DNA of 64,000 bases from Agapetus fuscipes (taxonomy: Eukaryota > Arthropoda > Insecta > Trichoptera > Glossosomatidae). Of the stretch, positions 52,061 to 63,634 are shown in pieces. Where the stretch lies: NCBI GenBank assembly GCA_951799405.1, contig OX637351.1, positions 7,596,251 through 7,660,250 of the forward strand. Direction: 5' to 3'. The first letter of the stretch is position 1, and every line of letters starts with the position of its first letter. The position numbers were made by a program, and so were the translations under genes. A model generated the notes under the pieces. The model was not told the origin of the DNA. It did no database searches and saw only the letters and a list, made by a program, of their open reading frames with translations.

Positions 52061-52299
52061 GTAATAATTTTGTTTATTTTGAAGTTATTTCCAAGAAAAA
52101 TGAGATTTTACAACAGTCGTCTTCACTACTCTCACGTGACTAGCATGCAATCAGTGAGTGCATCTTTGCCGCTTTAAAAAAGGAAAGCGAGTAACCCAAT
52201 ATGGAGTTCTATATAGTTAATTTACGTTATAGAAGACCTAGATACCTTTTCAATAGAAGATATACAACTAAAAAATGAATAAACGATTTGTAATCGAAG
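52061..52299. other. Unassigned stretch
   Basis: Nothing recognised. Confidence 0.35.
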
Positions 52300-52620
52300 A
52301 GCCTGTATGAAGAAGGTTATGACTCTGGAGGAAATGAAAGAGGTATGCAAGGGCAGAAAGAAATGGCTGTTGATCTGTAGTGTTCGCGGCTAGGGCTTAT
52401 AATTTTAAATTTGTTTTCTGTTTACTTATTGATGTCCATATATATTATTATTTATTGATTTAAAAAAATGTAATTTGTTGCGGTATGTTCCTTGACTTAT
52501 AGGTTGGTATGCGGCTGACCACCCATGCTGTAGAAAATGGTTCACTTTGCCAATGTTACCCCTGTTTCAGTAGAGGTCGACAGGAGTTGCAGGGTGTATG
52601 TTCATTTGAATATTTTTTTT
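52300..52620 (+). mobile_element. RTE-A 3' end
   Basis: ORF end from AGAGCCTGTATGAAGAAGG, 3' UTR to TGTATGTTCATTTGAATA, tail missing. Confidence 0.87.
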
Positions 52621-53034
52621 CTATTTTCTCTGTTATTCTACAAGGATGAATTTTATAAAAAATGAAATTATTATGCGAACCTGAAAATCTTTTCAAAAAC
52701 TAACAAGTCGGAAAATAAGCACATAAATTTAAAAAGGCCTTAGTTTTTTTGTTGTTTAATTTTTAACCCTACGATGCGCTCCTCTAATAATAATTCCTCG
52801 AAGGGTTGCAATGCATTTTGTTAGCTCATACTCGGAGAGAACCTTCAAGTGGTAAACAAAGCATTATTCTTAGGGGTTGAAATGCATTATGGGTCGTCTA
52901 AGAGAAAACAATCCATAGACAACCCCAAAAATTAATAAGGATCATCCCATTTTTGCGACAGGGATCGTAAACATTTGAAGGGTGCCGAACCATAATGAGC
53001 CGACTGAGACAGCGATTTAGCATAAGCTAAGTTT
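52621..53034. other. Unassigned stretch
   Basis: Nothing recognised. Confidence 0.4.
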
Positions 53035-53490
53035 GTATTCCTTGACTTATATGTTGATATGAGGCTGACCACCCATACTGTAAAAAATGGTTCACTTTTG
53101 TCACCCGTGCTTCAGGGAAGGTCGGCAAGAGTTGCAGGGCTTATGTTCATTTGATATTGTGTTTTTTTTTTAAATGAATTTGTGAAGAGGAAGGCAATTC
53201 ACCAACCTATTCTGTCTGGCCAGAAACAGGTATTAATATCATCAATTAATCATTCATTATTGTTTATTTTAATGAATTAATTATTACCCAATTACATATG
53301 TTGAACCAGGGTTAAAGTTACGGTCAAATGACCCAAGCGGGGATCGAACCAACGTTATTCCATTCCAAACACGCTAGAACGATCGGCCCACTTGGTCCCC
53401 TCGGCCATAACGCCGTTATATTGTAGGTTCATATGCGGCATGTTTAAGCGCGAACTTAAACGTGTCTGCTTGTGGGAACACGTTTACGCC
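53035..53490 (+). mobile_element. RTE-A 3' end split by SINE-C
   Basis: RTE-A 53035-53160 and 53416-53490 flank the SINE. Confidence 0.83.
53162..53415 (-). mobile_element. SINE-C full-length copy
   Basis: Head CGGCGTTATGGCCGAGGGGA (minus strand), B box GGTTCGATCC, interior TTAATAATTC-type inverted repeat, A-rich tail. Confidence 0.85.
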
Positions 53491-54100
53491 TATATAATTT
53501 TACAGTTGAAAGATTCACGAAGACACATATTTTTTAAATTAACATTTAATTATTTTTTATTTAAAATGTTGACCATCTCTGCAACCGTGCAAAAAAAATA
53601 TATCTCCCTAAAATTCTTCTCTTAAACAATAATAAATTCAACTAATAATAGAAAGATGTATCTTAAAATTAACAAAAAAAAAATCTAAACTTACATAATT
53701 TACGATTCGAAAAATTTGCACATGAATGAAAAATTTAAATTAAAAATCTGCCATACGGAGAACCGAATCTTGCGTGTTTTTTTTGTTGCTTGAATCAAGG
53801 ATCTATTTTTTTTTAGGAAATAATCTATTGTATCTTTTTTAATCGAGTCCCCCTTGGGGTGGAATAGATTTTGCAATAAAGAAATTCGCCTGCGACACAC
53901 AACAATTTTTTTTAATGTTTCAATTCACGCGTCAATCATAATTTTGATGTTTTTAGGGGGTACGGAGAAGTACTTACATGAAATTTATGAGATCTAGAAA
54001 ACTCTGAGTGTTATTCACAACAATTATTAAATAATTTATTAACAGCTGATCCATAGATCAGTATTTCATTTTTTTGCGATTTTCACTTTAGGCAGCGGAT
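53491..54100. other. Unassigned AT-rich stretch
   Basis: Nothing recognised. Confidence 0.4.
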
Positions 54101-54560
54101 AAGCCATGGATTTGCTGCGTGTGCACCTTGCCAGTATTTATTTTGACACCGAAACGGGAAATCATTTATGATACCCCCGGTGGGGATCGAACCCTTGCTC
54201 TTGGCATGGAATGCACGATTCGAGACCTATTTATTTTTAAGGGTACGTGGGGCTGATTCTCATTTCTTGTGAAGGCTGAGAAACCTTGCCGATATTTTGA
54301 GTTTGAAACCTAAACGGGAAATCATTTCTGACACCCTCGGTGGGATCAAACCCTAGCCCTCGGCATGGAATGTAAGTATTCTACCAACTGAGCGATCGAC
54401 CGGACATTTTACGAGATTGGGCGTCGCTACGAAGCACCAATTCTAAAACAAGACCCAGTTGCTGTAAGGCTGGATGGACCTTCTAATGACCGGTCTTATT
54501 TTTCAACCAAGCGAAGAGCATATTTAAAAATATAGATGGTGTATTTTTTGTGCTCCTTCT
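54101..54560 (-). mobile_element. SINE-B fragment and a SINE-A/B dimer
   Basis: 54125-54215 is a SINE-B piece. 54216-54408 is SINE-B joined at the standard junction to SINE-A (54409-54560, head lost). Confidence 0.85.
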
Positions 54561-54574
54561 AAAGTGCTATTTCT

Positions 54575-54885
54575 TAAATGTAATTTGTTATGTATGTTCC
54601 TTGGCTTATAGATTGGCATGCGGCTGACCACCCATGCTGTAAAAATGGTTCACTTTGCCAATGTCATCCCTGTTTCAGGGAAGGATGACATAGTTGCAGG
54701 GTGTATGTCCATCTAAGATTTGGGTTTTTATATTTTAGTTTTACATGCAGCATATAATGTGAATTCCCAATGTTTAATATCTTTGCAACTTAGATTAAAT
54801 TAGATTAGATAAGCTCCGCCGGGATTCGGACCCACAACTTTCCATTCACGAGTCTGAAGTGTTACCACTACACTACGGACCGGTT
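54575..54885. mobile_element. RTE-A 3' end then SINE-A head
   Basis: 54575-54808 is RTE-A (+) with a TTAGATTAGAT tail. 54811-54885 is SINE-A head only (-). Confidence 0.85.
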
Positions 54886-55109
54886 AAATAATGAAAATAG
54901 TAGGGTATAAGTGTAAAGGATACATCGACACAGTTATTCTTGTATCTGGCATAACACGACGGTTGGATTCGAGCTCTGTCCCCCTGCTAAGCAAGCATTA
55001 TCACTGAAATCAGGTTTCTTTATGAACCCGGCTGCTTTCCCCGTACACACAACCCTCTGAGACTCTAATGTATACATACTAGCAATCTAGAATATACTAA
55101 AGTACTATC
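54886..55109. other. Unassigned short interval
   Basis: Nothing recognised. Confidence 0.35.
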
Positions 55110-55405
55110 TACTACTCATCATCATCATCATTAAATGGTACGACAGAACGGGGCGGGTCTTGGCCTCCTTGATCAACCGCAGCCACCGCTGCCTGACCAA
55201 AAATAACTCAAGAACTTTCTGCAAGCTTGTTTGTCGCTGTAGAAAACATCAATTCACAAGAAAAACCCAGTTGGTTTAACTTTTCAGCCCAGCAAAGAGC
55301 AGATTTGAAAAATTAAATATTTTTTCGTGCTCCGCCGGGACTAGAACCCACTACCCTCCAATCACGAGTCCTAAGTGTTAACCACTAGACTACGGACCGG
55401 TTGTT
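55110..55405 (-). mobile_element. RTE-D tail fragment then SINE-A copy
   Basis: 55110-55200 has the (ATC)n tail and GGGGCGGGTCTTGGCCTCC of RTE-D. 55206-55405 is SINE-A lacking its terminal tail. Confidence 0.8.
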
Positions 55406-55427
55406 GTACATGAGAGAACGCAGCGCA

Positions 55428-55735
55428 TCTAAGCTACACATATATTGTAACTTCTTGCCGCGTTATCCCCGAAGGAGTCGCATATGGCGAGTGAACCGAT
55501 ATATTTTTACAGGCAAGAGGATCGGCCTCACACCAACCACTTTCAGTTAAAGTGGGGGCTTCCAAGTCCTGGGGGAGCTGGTACTCATTTCTTGTGAAGG
55601 CTGAGTAAGCCTTGCCGGTATTTTGGGTTTGAAATAGACACCGAAACGGGAGATCACTTCTGACACCCTCGGCGGGATTCGAACCCGAGCTCACGGCATA
55701 GAATGCAAGCACTCTATGAGATATCGACCGGACCA
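55428..55735 (-). mobile_element. SINE-B full-length copy
   Basis: From GGTCCGGTCGATATCTC (minus strand) to TGTAGCTTAGATGCGCTG. Confidence 0.9.
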
Positions 55736-55763
55736 TGAAACGAAGGATCTAAATAAAGTTTTT

Positions 55764-56690
55764 GACGGTGTTATGGCCGCGGGGATCAAGTCGGGTTATT
55801 TGGAACCGGATAACGTTGGTTCGAATCCCGCGACGATAGCTTCGACCCTGGTTCAACAGATGCCGTTGCATGCATTGATATATAGAACTGGATGGGCTGA
55901 GAAATCAATACTTTGAGAATTAGAAATGCACTACCCCACTCATCATACAAAAATCCAAATTCAGTCTTTCGGTAACTTTCCAACTGTCAACAGGTGTGTT
56001 ACCTAATTGGAAAAAAAATCCATATAAATGCCAAACTGGGTATTTTCTAAACGTGCCTACAAAAGAGACGAAATGTGTTAAAGAACATGGAATAATATTT
56101 CACTTTAATCACTATTCTATATGATTAAGTTGATAAAATTTATTTTTCGTTTGTCGGAATATTTTGTTCGCGAAAGTGACAGACATTTCTAAAACTAGTG
56201 ATGTTCAAATATATATATATATAGGTACTTGCTTCTTCAAGTATGTAACTTCTATGCTCGCGGTAATAGATACGTCATGTGAAAATCATTGCGTACATAA
56301 TGAGGTCGGAACATTTTTGAATTCGGAATTAATCGGATACTTTAAATACTTTCAACAACACTAGTAACAAAGTCCGTTGCCATGGTGATTCCATGGTGAT
56401 GTGTAAATAGATTGAAGACGGAGTAGAGACACGTTGCTTATATAGAAAATAACAAAAAGATTTCGTATGTCGTGAGCGAGACAGCACTATTAACAATGTA
56501 TGGTGTCAACGACGTTGCATCATGTCGATTGGTACTAAATCACATTCATAGCCCTTTCATTGAATATACTTCCATGGTTGCATGCACACAAGCTTCTGCT
56601 TTCGCATGAAGACAACTGGCCAGGCAAAATGGGTTGGTGGATTGCATTCCTTTCCACAAATCTATTTAAAAAAAAATAAAAAAGAAGACG
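55764..56690 (+). mobile_element. SINE-C copy split by a 702-bp insertion
   Basis: 55764-55874 is the 5' half and 56577-56690 the 3' half. The uninterrupted copy at 19119-19332 shows they adjoin at GTTGCATGCA. Confidence 0.88.
55875..56576. mobile_element. Unknown 702-bp insertion with 10-bp target duplication
   Basis: GTTGCATGCA flanks it at 55865-55874 and 56577-56586. I see no inverted terminal repeat, poly(A), LTR-like TG...CA end or coding sequence. Its family is not recognised. Confidence 0.78.
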
Positions 56691-56964
56691 AGAATTTTGA
56701 ATGCAATCGCACATTAGCCAGTTTGTATGAGAAATTACCCCAAGACTTGATTCTCTCGCCGAGGGGAGAGACGGGTACGTATGGCCGGTCAAAACCGCAC
56801 AAATTTGCGCTACAAATTCGCAAATGCTTATTTCATGATTGCGAAATGGGGATCGTATTCAAGGTGGTTGAATGGGGAGACAGGGAGACACTCCAGTGCA
56901 CAGAATCATTACGTTCAAGGGATCGGAACGTTTTTTTCTTTTCAATAATGATAATTATATCAAT
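56691..56964. other. Unassigned stretch
   Basis: Nothing recognised. Confidence 0.35.
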
Positions 56965-57245
56965 AATATTATAATGTTTTATTTAGTGAGCGCTGTTTAC
57001 GTGTGCATCACACCTCAAGAGCCCTCTGCGAGCTTGGTCGTCACTGTAAAAAGCGCCAATCTCCAGCAAGACTCAATTGCTGTAAGGCTGGATGGACCTT
57101 TAGTGACCGGTCTTTGGTAAAGGTAAATGAATTTTTCACTCAGCGAAGAGCATATCTGTATGTTTTTTTGTGCTTCGCAGGGATTCGAACCCACAACCTT
57201 CCATTTAAGAGTCAGAAGTGTTAACCTGTAGACTACGGACCGGTC
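56965..57245 (-). mobile_element. SINE-A full-length copy
   Basis: CR1-like tail type; the body has a 20-base deletion after CTCAGCGAAGAGCAT. Confidence 0.9.
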
Positions 57246-57379
57246 ACCATGCCCTCTGTTTCATAGAATTCTCGAATGTGGGCATTTTGGATGCGATCTA
57301 TCAATGTTCTACCTGTGATCATTCCAAAAACTTTCATTTTGTGACGTTTCGAGCAGTCCTCTGGTTTTCCAATCTGGTG

Positions 57380-57545
57380 TACCAGGCCCTTCGGGAGCTG
57401 TGGAAACACCCACTTACACTGAAGCGGTTGGCGTAAGGCCGAACCCCTTCCCTGTAAAAATAAATAGGTTCCACTCGCCACGTGCGAACCCTTTCAGGGA
57501 AAACGCGGCGAGAAGTTACGCTCGGTGTGTAGCTTAGAAGCGCTC
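57380..57545 (+). mobile_element. SINE-B 3' half
   Basis: From CCCTTCGGGAGCTGTGGAAA to GTGTGTAGCTTAGAAGCG. Confidence 0.87.
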
Positions 57546-57774
57546 TTAGCAACGTTCCCTCTGTGTAACTCATTCTGTAGATCAACTAATCAATATTTGA
57601 ACGACCTTGAACTAACCACGTATCAAGATATTTTGAAATAGAAAGTCCTTGATACCATAATATCGCGTTTTTTATACCATTGAGTTATTATGCTCTAATA
57701 TCGATGAGTCATTCTACTGAATATCGATACCTTAAAGGTAAAACTGAATGACATCTTAAGCTTACTTAATTTTG
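57546..57774. other. Unassigned short interval
   Basis: Nothing recognised. Confidence 0.35.
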
Positions 57775-57928
57775 TTGTGTATGATCCTTGACTAATTAGG
57801 TTGGTACCCTGACTACCCATGCTGTAGAAAATGGTTCACATTGCCAATGTCACCTCTGTTTCATAGAAGGTCGGCAAGAGTTGCAGGGCTTATGATCAGC
57901 CACATATCAACCTACAAGTCAAGGAACA
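57775..57928. mobile_element. RTE-A 3' UTR chimera
   Basis: The plus-strand RTE-A sequence to 57893 switches to the opposite-strand version of its own start (CAACCTACAAGTCAAGGAAC). Confidence 0.75.
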
Positions 57929-58592
57929 TATCGACGGTTAAAATGAAATAGGATAGGGGTCGGCAACTTGCGGCTCGCGATCCACATGCGGCTCTTTGGG
58001 TGTGAATTTGCGACTCTTTAGCTCCGTACGCAAATATTAAATTTTATCATATCAAGATGGTTCACTTTGCCAATGTCACCCCTGTGTCAGAAAAGGTCGG
58101 CAAGAGTTGCAGGGCTTATGTTCATTTGAGATTGGGTTTTTATATTGTAGGTCCACATGCGGCATGTCTGAGCGCGAAATTATGCGTGTCTGCTTGTGGG
58201 AATGTATTGAATATGAATCTCAAATGATACATAGGTGTCTTTGCAACTTAGATTTAGATTTAGATTTTAAAAAAGACTTCTAATCAAACAACACAATTTA
58301 AAAAAAAAAATAAAGGCCTTTACTGGCATTCCTATTAATGTACTTTTAAGATGTTTTACGATTTTTTATGTCACAAGCGCCTTTAGGACAAAAAAGGCCA
58401 AAATCTTGTCGGTTACACCAAACCCATACTTCGAAAACGCAGTTTTTGCTTGGCCATAAAAGACAAAAAAAAACCATCGTAGAGCTATGGGAGTTAACGC
58501 ATTAGAAAGAGCGGAAAATTTCAAATAGGACAGCATTCATAACTAATTTTTGACCAAAACGTCGCTTATTAACTTCTACTTAACCGTCGATA
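57929..58592. mobile_element. MITE-T copy with two insertions
   Basis: The ends ATATCGACGGTTAAAATGAA and ATATCGACGGTTAAGTAGAA read inward. Inside, 57954-58040 begins AGGGGTCGGCAACTTGCGGC, which looks like a hAT terminus. 58045-58275 is an RTE-A 3' end (+). Confidence 0.83.
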
Positions 58593-58944
58593 TGAAATTT
58601 GGAACTTTGCTCCGACTCAATCACAAAAAAAAAACGTTTTTATCGTTGCAAGGATTTGGTCCACATTACAATCTATATACATACCACAAATGTGACGAAT
58701 TTGCTAAAGCAAAAAAATGTATAGCGAAAAAAAACTGGTTTTCTTAGGACAAGTTGTTTGAAAAGATTTTTTTAGCTCGCGAATACTCGAACCGATATCA
58801 ATCTTCTACGAGCACGCACTGAGTAGCCGAGTTGAAAATTTGATATCAATTTTAAACATCAAAATATTTTGCATTGAATTTTCTTGAAAGGGGTGAATTT
58901 CTTTTCGAGTGTGCAAGATTGTATAAAATGTGAAAAAAAAATTG
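58593..58944. other. Unassigned AT-rich stretch
   Basis: Nothing recognised. Confidence 0.4.
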
Positions 58945-59575
58945 CAACGCAACTTAGCTACACAAATAGTGTAACTTTTTTGCGGCAAGAAGGACCGAAT
59001 TCTTGGACCGGTCCGTAGTCCAGTGACAACACTTCGGACTCGGTAAATGGAAGGTTGGGGATTTGGATCCCGGCGGAGCATAAAAATATTCCACTTATAT
59101 TTCTAGTATGCTCTTCGCTGGGTTGAAAAAAATCATAAAACCTTTACCAAAGACCGGTCACTAAAAGGTCCATCCAGCCTTACAGCAACTGGGTCTTGCT
59201 TGAGTATTGACGCTTTGTAGCGACGACTAAGCTCGTATACACCTCTGCGGCAAAAAAAACAAGTATCATAGACCCCTAGAGTCTCTAGAATCTAGGGAAA
59301 AAGGGGTCGCATGTGGCGAGTTGAACCTATTTATTTTTACAGGTAAGAGGGCCGGCCTTACGCCAACAACTTCAGTTGGAGTGGGGGTTTCTCAGCTCCC
59401 GATAGGGCTGGTACTCATTTCTTGAGAAGGCTGAGTAAACCTTGCCTGTGTTTTATTTTGGGGTTTGAGATAAACACCGAAACGGGAAATCATTTCTGAC
59501 ACCCTCGGCGGGATTAGAACTCGAGCTCACAGCATGGAATGCAAGCACTCTACCAACTGAGCTATCGACCGGAAC
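58945..59575 (-). mobile_element. SINE-B copy interrupted by SINE-A
   Basis: The 3' terminus at 58945-58985 and the rest at 59303-59575 are separated by a plus-strand SINE-A. Confidence 0.83.
59007..59298 (+). mobile_element. SINE-A copy, alternative tail type
   Basis: Head ACCGGTCCGTAGTCCAGTG; the tail ACCTCTGCGGCA, then TCATAGACCCCTAGAGTCTC, is the same type as at 926-1790. Confidence 0.88.
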
Positions 59576-59679
59576 GGACAAGATTTTATAAAATGTGAAA
59601 AAAAGCAAAAATAGAATATGCGGCATGAATTATTTTTTTTAGAGTTTGTGCATTGGCATTGTGAAAAATCATTTTTAAT

Positions 59680-59955
59680 TAAGTAATCTGAGTTGTAAAG
59701 ATATGTTACATAAAGGATTCACATTACATATATGCATTCTCACAAGCAGGCACGTATAAAATCGCGTTTAAACATGCCGCATGTGGACCTACAATATAAA
59801 AACCCAAATCTCAAATAAACATACACCCTGCAACTCTTGCCGACCTTCCCTGAAACAGGGGTGACATTGGAGCGCGAATTAACATGTGTCTGCTTGTAGT
59901 CATTTATTTATCACAAATCTTAAATATTAATTTATCCTTGCAACTTTGCATCAAT
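59680..59955. mobile_element. Two RTE-A 3' pieces in opposite orientation
   Basis: 59680-59872 (-) is joined to 59873-59955 (+). Confidence 0.8.
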
Positions 59956-59962
59956 ATTGTAG

Positions 59963-60262
59963 ATTTTAGAATAATAATATTAGGATGATTATTTGGTGCG
60001 CGCTGTTTTTGTGTGCATCACACCTCAAGAGCAATCTGCGAGCTTGGTCGTCGCTCTAGAAAGCGACAATTCTCAAGCAAGACCCAGTTGCTGTAGGGCT
60101 GGATGGACCTTTAGTGACCGATCTTTGGTGCGAATTTTATGAGAACTTTTTATCCAGTGAAGAGAATATTTGAAAATATAAATTATATATTTTTTTGTGC
60201 TTCGCCGGGATTCGAACCCACAACTTTTCATTCATAAGTCAGAAGTGTCATCCACTAGACTC
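59963..60262 (-). mobile_element. SINE-A full-length copy
   Basis: CR1-like tail with a TAATATTATT terminus. Confidence 0.89.
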
Positions 60263-60779
60263 AACGGTATGTGTTTTAATAAGAAATATGTATTGCAAAT
60301 ATACATATTCCTTTCTCGTTACGGAAGGTAAGTTTTTTGCAAACCTGTAAAAAACAATAGGTTCTCCATTCGAGTGGGTATAATGCGCAGTCAATGAGTC
60401 GGCAGAATAATTACATACTTAACGCTAAAAGTGAGTAGGCCTACATCCACTCAGGAACTCAAAACTCCAAGAATTAAACTAAACGTTAAAAAAGTGCGTT
60501 TACCAAATAAATGTATGAAATATAAAGTAGCGCCTCTAGCGAGTGTTTTATTTTGTGTATTTTTTTTGTAATATGCAATGGTTGAGTATTTACGTTATTA
60601 TACAACTAGGGGTAAGGTATGTATGTACATACATATTATCATATACCTGTCCACCCCTTTTTGACCTGGCAAAAACTGCAAGTCCCTTAGTATTACACAG
60701 ACATTTCAAAACTTTAACAGGTCAAATAAAATGCAGTGTAAAAAATATTTCACTTATTTTTTTTCAGTATAATCTATAA
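60263..60779. other. Unassigned stretch
   Basis: Nothing recognised. Confidence 0.4.
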
Positions 60780-61330
60780 TGGATGTTGCAAGTATATATT
60801 GTAATTTAAGTTGCAAAGATATGTAACATTGGGGATTCACATTGCATCTCTTGGCACCCTTTCCTGGAACAGGTGTGACATTGGCAAAGTGAACCATTTT
60901 TTACAGTATGGGAGGTCAGCCTCATACCAATCTATAAGTCAAGAAATAATGGATGGATGTTGCAAGTATATTGTAATTTAAGTTGCAAAGATATGTAAAA
61001 TTTTGGATTCACATTATTTGCATTTTCACAAGCAGACACGTATGAATACGCGCCTATATAAGAACCCACATCTCAAATGAACATACATCTTGCAACTCTT
61101 GCCGACCTTCCCTGGAACAGGGGTGACTTTGGCAAAGTGAAACATTTTCTACAGCATGTGTGGTCAGCCGCATACCAACCTATAAGTCAAGGAACATACA
61201 CAACAAATTACATTTTTTAAATCAACAAATAATAATATGTATGAACATCAAAACTAAAACAGAATACAACTCTAATAAAAAAAAAAAACATATCCCTAGC
61301 CGCTATTTTAGAAATTATTTGCTATTTTAG
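60780..61330 (-). mobile_element. Two RTE-A 3' ends in tandem
   Basis: Copies at about 60795-60945 and 60970-61330. Both are preceded by AATGGATG...TTGCAAGTATA and TTGTAATTTAAGTTGCAAAG, so the flank is duplicated with them. Confidence 0.83.
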
Positions 61331-61942
61331 AAATGCAAACATGTACCTGTAAGTAAACTACAAATAAAAACAAAACTAACTATGTTTGAGTAGCTGTGGT
61401 ATAATGGATATTTTGCTAAAAAGGGTTACCACAGTCTTCTTACACAAACTGCAGTAATAGTGAATTACGTGGACTAGTATGGGGGCAACCATTGACATAT
61501 AATATCTGTGGACTAAAAATTATTTTAACGAAAATATATATTATACATATCTGTTTCAACTTCCTTACGAAAATTTACGTAGTAAGAAGGAGAAAAGAGA
61601 ACTTTACAGTTGCGTTTCCATGTGTACAAATAAACTCGGGCGAATGTACAAATGTTTTTAGAAAGGTGGCAGCATTGTCGCGTGCGTAGGTACCTACTAT
61701 GCCCTCACTAGTCCGAACATAGATGCATGCGCTATGAATCTTGCGATCGACAAAATTGACGAATTTTCAAGGAAAAAGGCATTATTTTAAGACATTTTGG
61801 CATGTTTTATAATTGGGTGTCAAAACACAAAATTGAGGAAGCAAGAAAACATTAAATTTGACACGTAAAAACATGTTTTGTATGACTATGCAAGTGCAAC
61901 GTTTGACAGAACTGAGACAAATGTGGTCTATAATCTATAATT
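61331..61942. other. Unassigned stretch
   Basis: Nothing recognised. Confidence 0.4.
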
Positions 61943-62335
61943 AGAAAGTGTCTTCCGTCAGATGCGGTCAAGACCCTGGTGAGTGCGTTTGTGATGTCTC
62001 GGATTGATTATTGCTCAACGCTTTATAGTGGTCAGCCGAAGAAGCATTTTCATGGAAGGAAGACCCGCTTTCAATCTGTGTTGAATTCGGCAGCAAGGCT
62101 CATATTCGGGATATCCGAATTCGCTCACATCACTCCGCCGTTAAAAAAACTACATTGGCTTCGTTTCCCGGAGAGGGTGGTCTACCGTGTTTGTCTGATG
62201 GTATATAAAGCCATCAATGGCTTGGCTCCACCTTATCTGACTGACATGATTTCGCCTGTTGAGATGGGTGTGAGGAGGCAGACACTCAGATCCGCGGGCG
62301 ATGGTGCGTATGATGGTGTCAGATCCGTACAAATT
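61943..62335 (+). pseudogene. CR1-like LINE fragment
   Basis: The open frame reads LPSDAVKTLVSAFVMSRIDY, NSAARLIFGISEFAHITPPL, KKLHWLRFPERVVYRVC, YKAINGLAPPYLTDMISPVE and RRQTLRSAGD. It covers the region just after the reverse transcriptase palm. It belongs to the same family as 46130-46545 and is cut at about 62335 where an RTE-A piece begins. The clean frame over about 125 codons suggests a fairly recent copy. Confidence 0.86.
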
Positions 62336-62339
62336 TTGG

Positions 62340-62480
62340 AGACAAATAAAATGCAAGCCTCAAATGAAAATAAACCCTACAACTTTTGCCGACCTTCTCT
62401 GACACAGGGGTGACATTGGAAAAGTGAACCATTTTTACAGTTTTTGTGGTCAACATCATACCAACCTATAAGTCAAGGAA
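62340..62480 (-). mobile_element. RTE-A 3' UTR fragment
   Basis: CAAATAAAATGCAAGCCTCA to CCAACCTATAAGTCAAGGA. Confidence 0.83.
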
Positions 62481-62785
62481 AGGTCCATAGTAAGTATGTA
62501 TTAATGCAATAAGTTAGTTTCTGCTCCTCTATGTTATTACTCGATGGGGGCAACACTCAGGGCGTATGTGTGCTCAACTAACTTAGTTGCATTTATTATT
62601 ACTATTATCATTACCACAGCTTATAAGGGTGGCATATTTGAGTGGTAGGACTATACTATATTTGAATTACTACCTCCATGGGTGAGACCATAAAAGAAGG
62701 TGGGTAATGCTTAGAGGACTAGCTTTTTAATCAAGGGTATGCGGGTTTGAAGTTTTACCATGTTGAACAAATTTTATTGTCTACT
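62481..62785. other. Unassigned stretch
   Basis: Nothing recognised. Confidence 0.35.
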
Positions 62786-63290
62786 TTTTCCGAAATTGCG
62801 AATGAATGGAATATCCTGAGTCATAATAAAAGGAGAGCCTGTATGAAGAAGGTTATGACTCTGGAAGAAATGAAAGAAGTATGTAAGGACAGAAAGAAAT
62901 GGCGGTAGATCTGTAATGTTGGCGGCTAGGGCTAGGGTTTCTCGAATTTTTCCATTTTTTTAAATTTTGAATTAGAATTTTGTATTTGTTTTATTTTTAT
63001 TATCACATATTATTATTTGTTTATTTCTACAATGTAATTTGTTGTGTATGTTCCTTGACTTACAGGTTGGTATGCGGCTGACCACCCATGCTGTAGAAAA
63101 TGCTTCACTTTGCCAATGTCACCTGTTTCAGGGAGGGATGCCAAGAGTTGCAGGGTGTATGTCCATTTGAGATTTGGGTTTTTATGTTGTAGGCTCACAT
63201 GCGGAACTTGTACGTGTCTGCTTGTGAGAATTCATATAATGTGAGCCCCCGATGTAACATATCTTTGTTACTTAGATTAGATTAGGCCTT
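62786..63290 (+). mobile_element. RTE-A 3' end, best-extended copy
   Basis: The coding start reads EIANEWNILSHNKRRACMKK and VMTLEEMKEVCKDRKKWR then stop. These residues match the RTE-B ORF end (EIANEWNLQSGKKRRACM). The full 3' UTR and a GATTAGATTAG tail follow. Confidence 0.9.
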
Positions 63291-63634
63291 ATAATCTACA
63301 AATTTTTACCAATGAATTTCACACTGTCAAACGAAATTGAAAGTTTAATTTATTGAAAGAATTGGCATATTATAACTCAATGATTATAAAGCACTTTTAC
63401 CTTCGTCTGAGATACATACGTTTATATTTAAGGTACAATACGTGCATGGAACTTTTGAAACCGGTTTGGAAACCTTTTGGTCTTATTTATTCCTTTTTGG
63501 GAACGTCGCGATTTTTTGGCCCGCCATGTACTGAAAGACCTCAAAGCAGAGATTCTCAAAATGCAGTACGCCAAAAATAAATATTTCAAAAAATATGCTG
63601 CATTTTTCATTAAAACATTATTTAGTTCTTTGAC
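63291..63634. other. Unassigned stretch
   Basis: Nothing recognised. Confidence 0.35.

Noticed and set aside
56164..56364. Small ORF inside the 702-bp insertion as its transposase remnant
   Set aside because: 66 codons without any transposase motif; expected by chance in AT-rich DNA.
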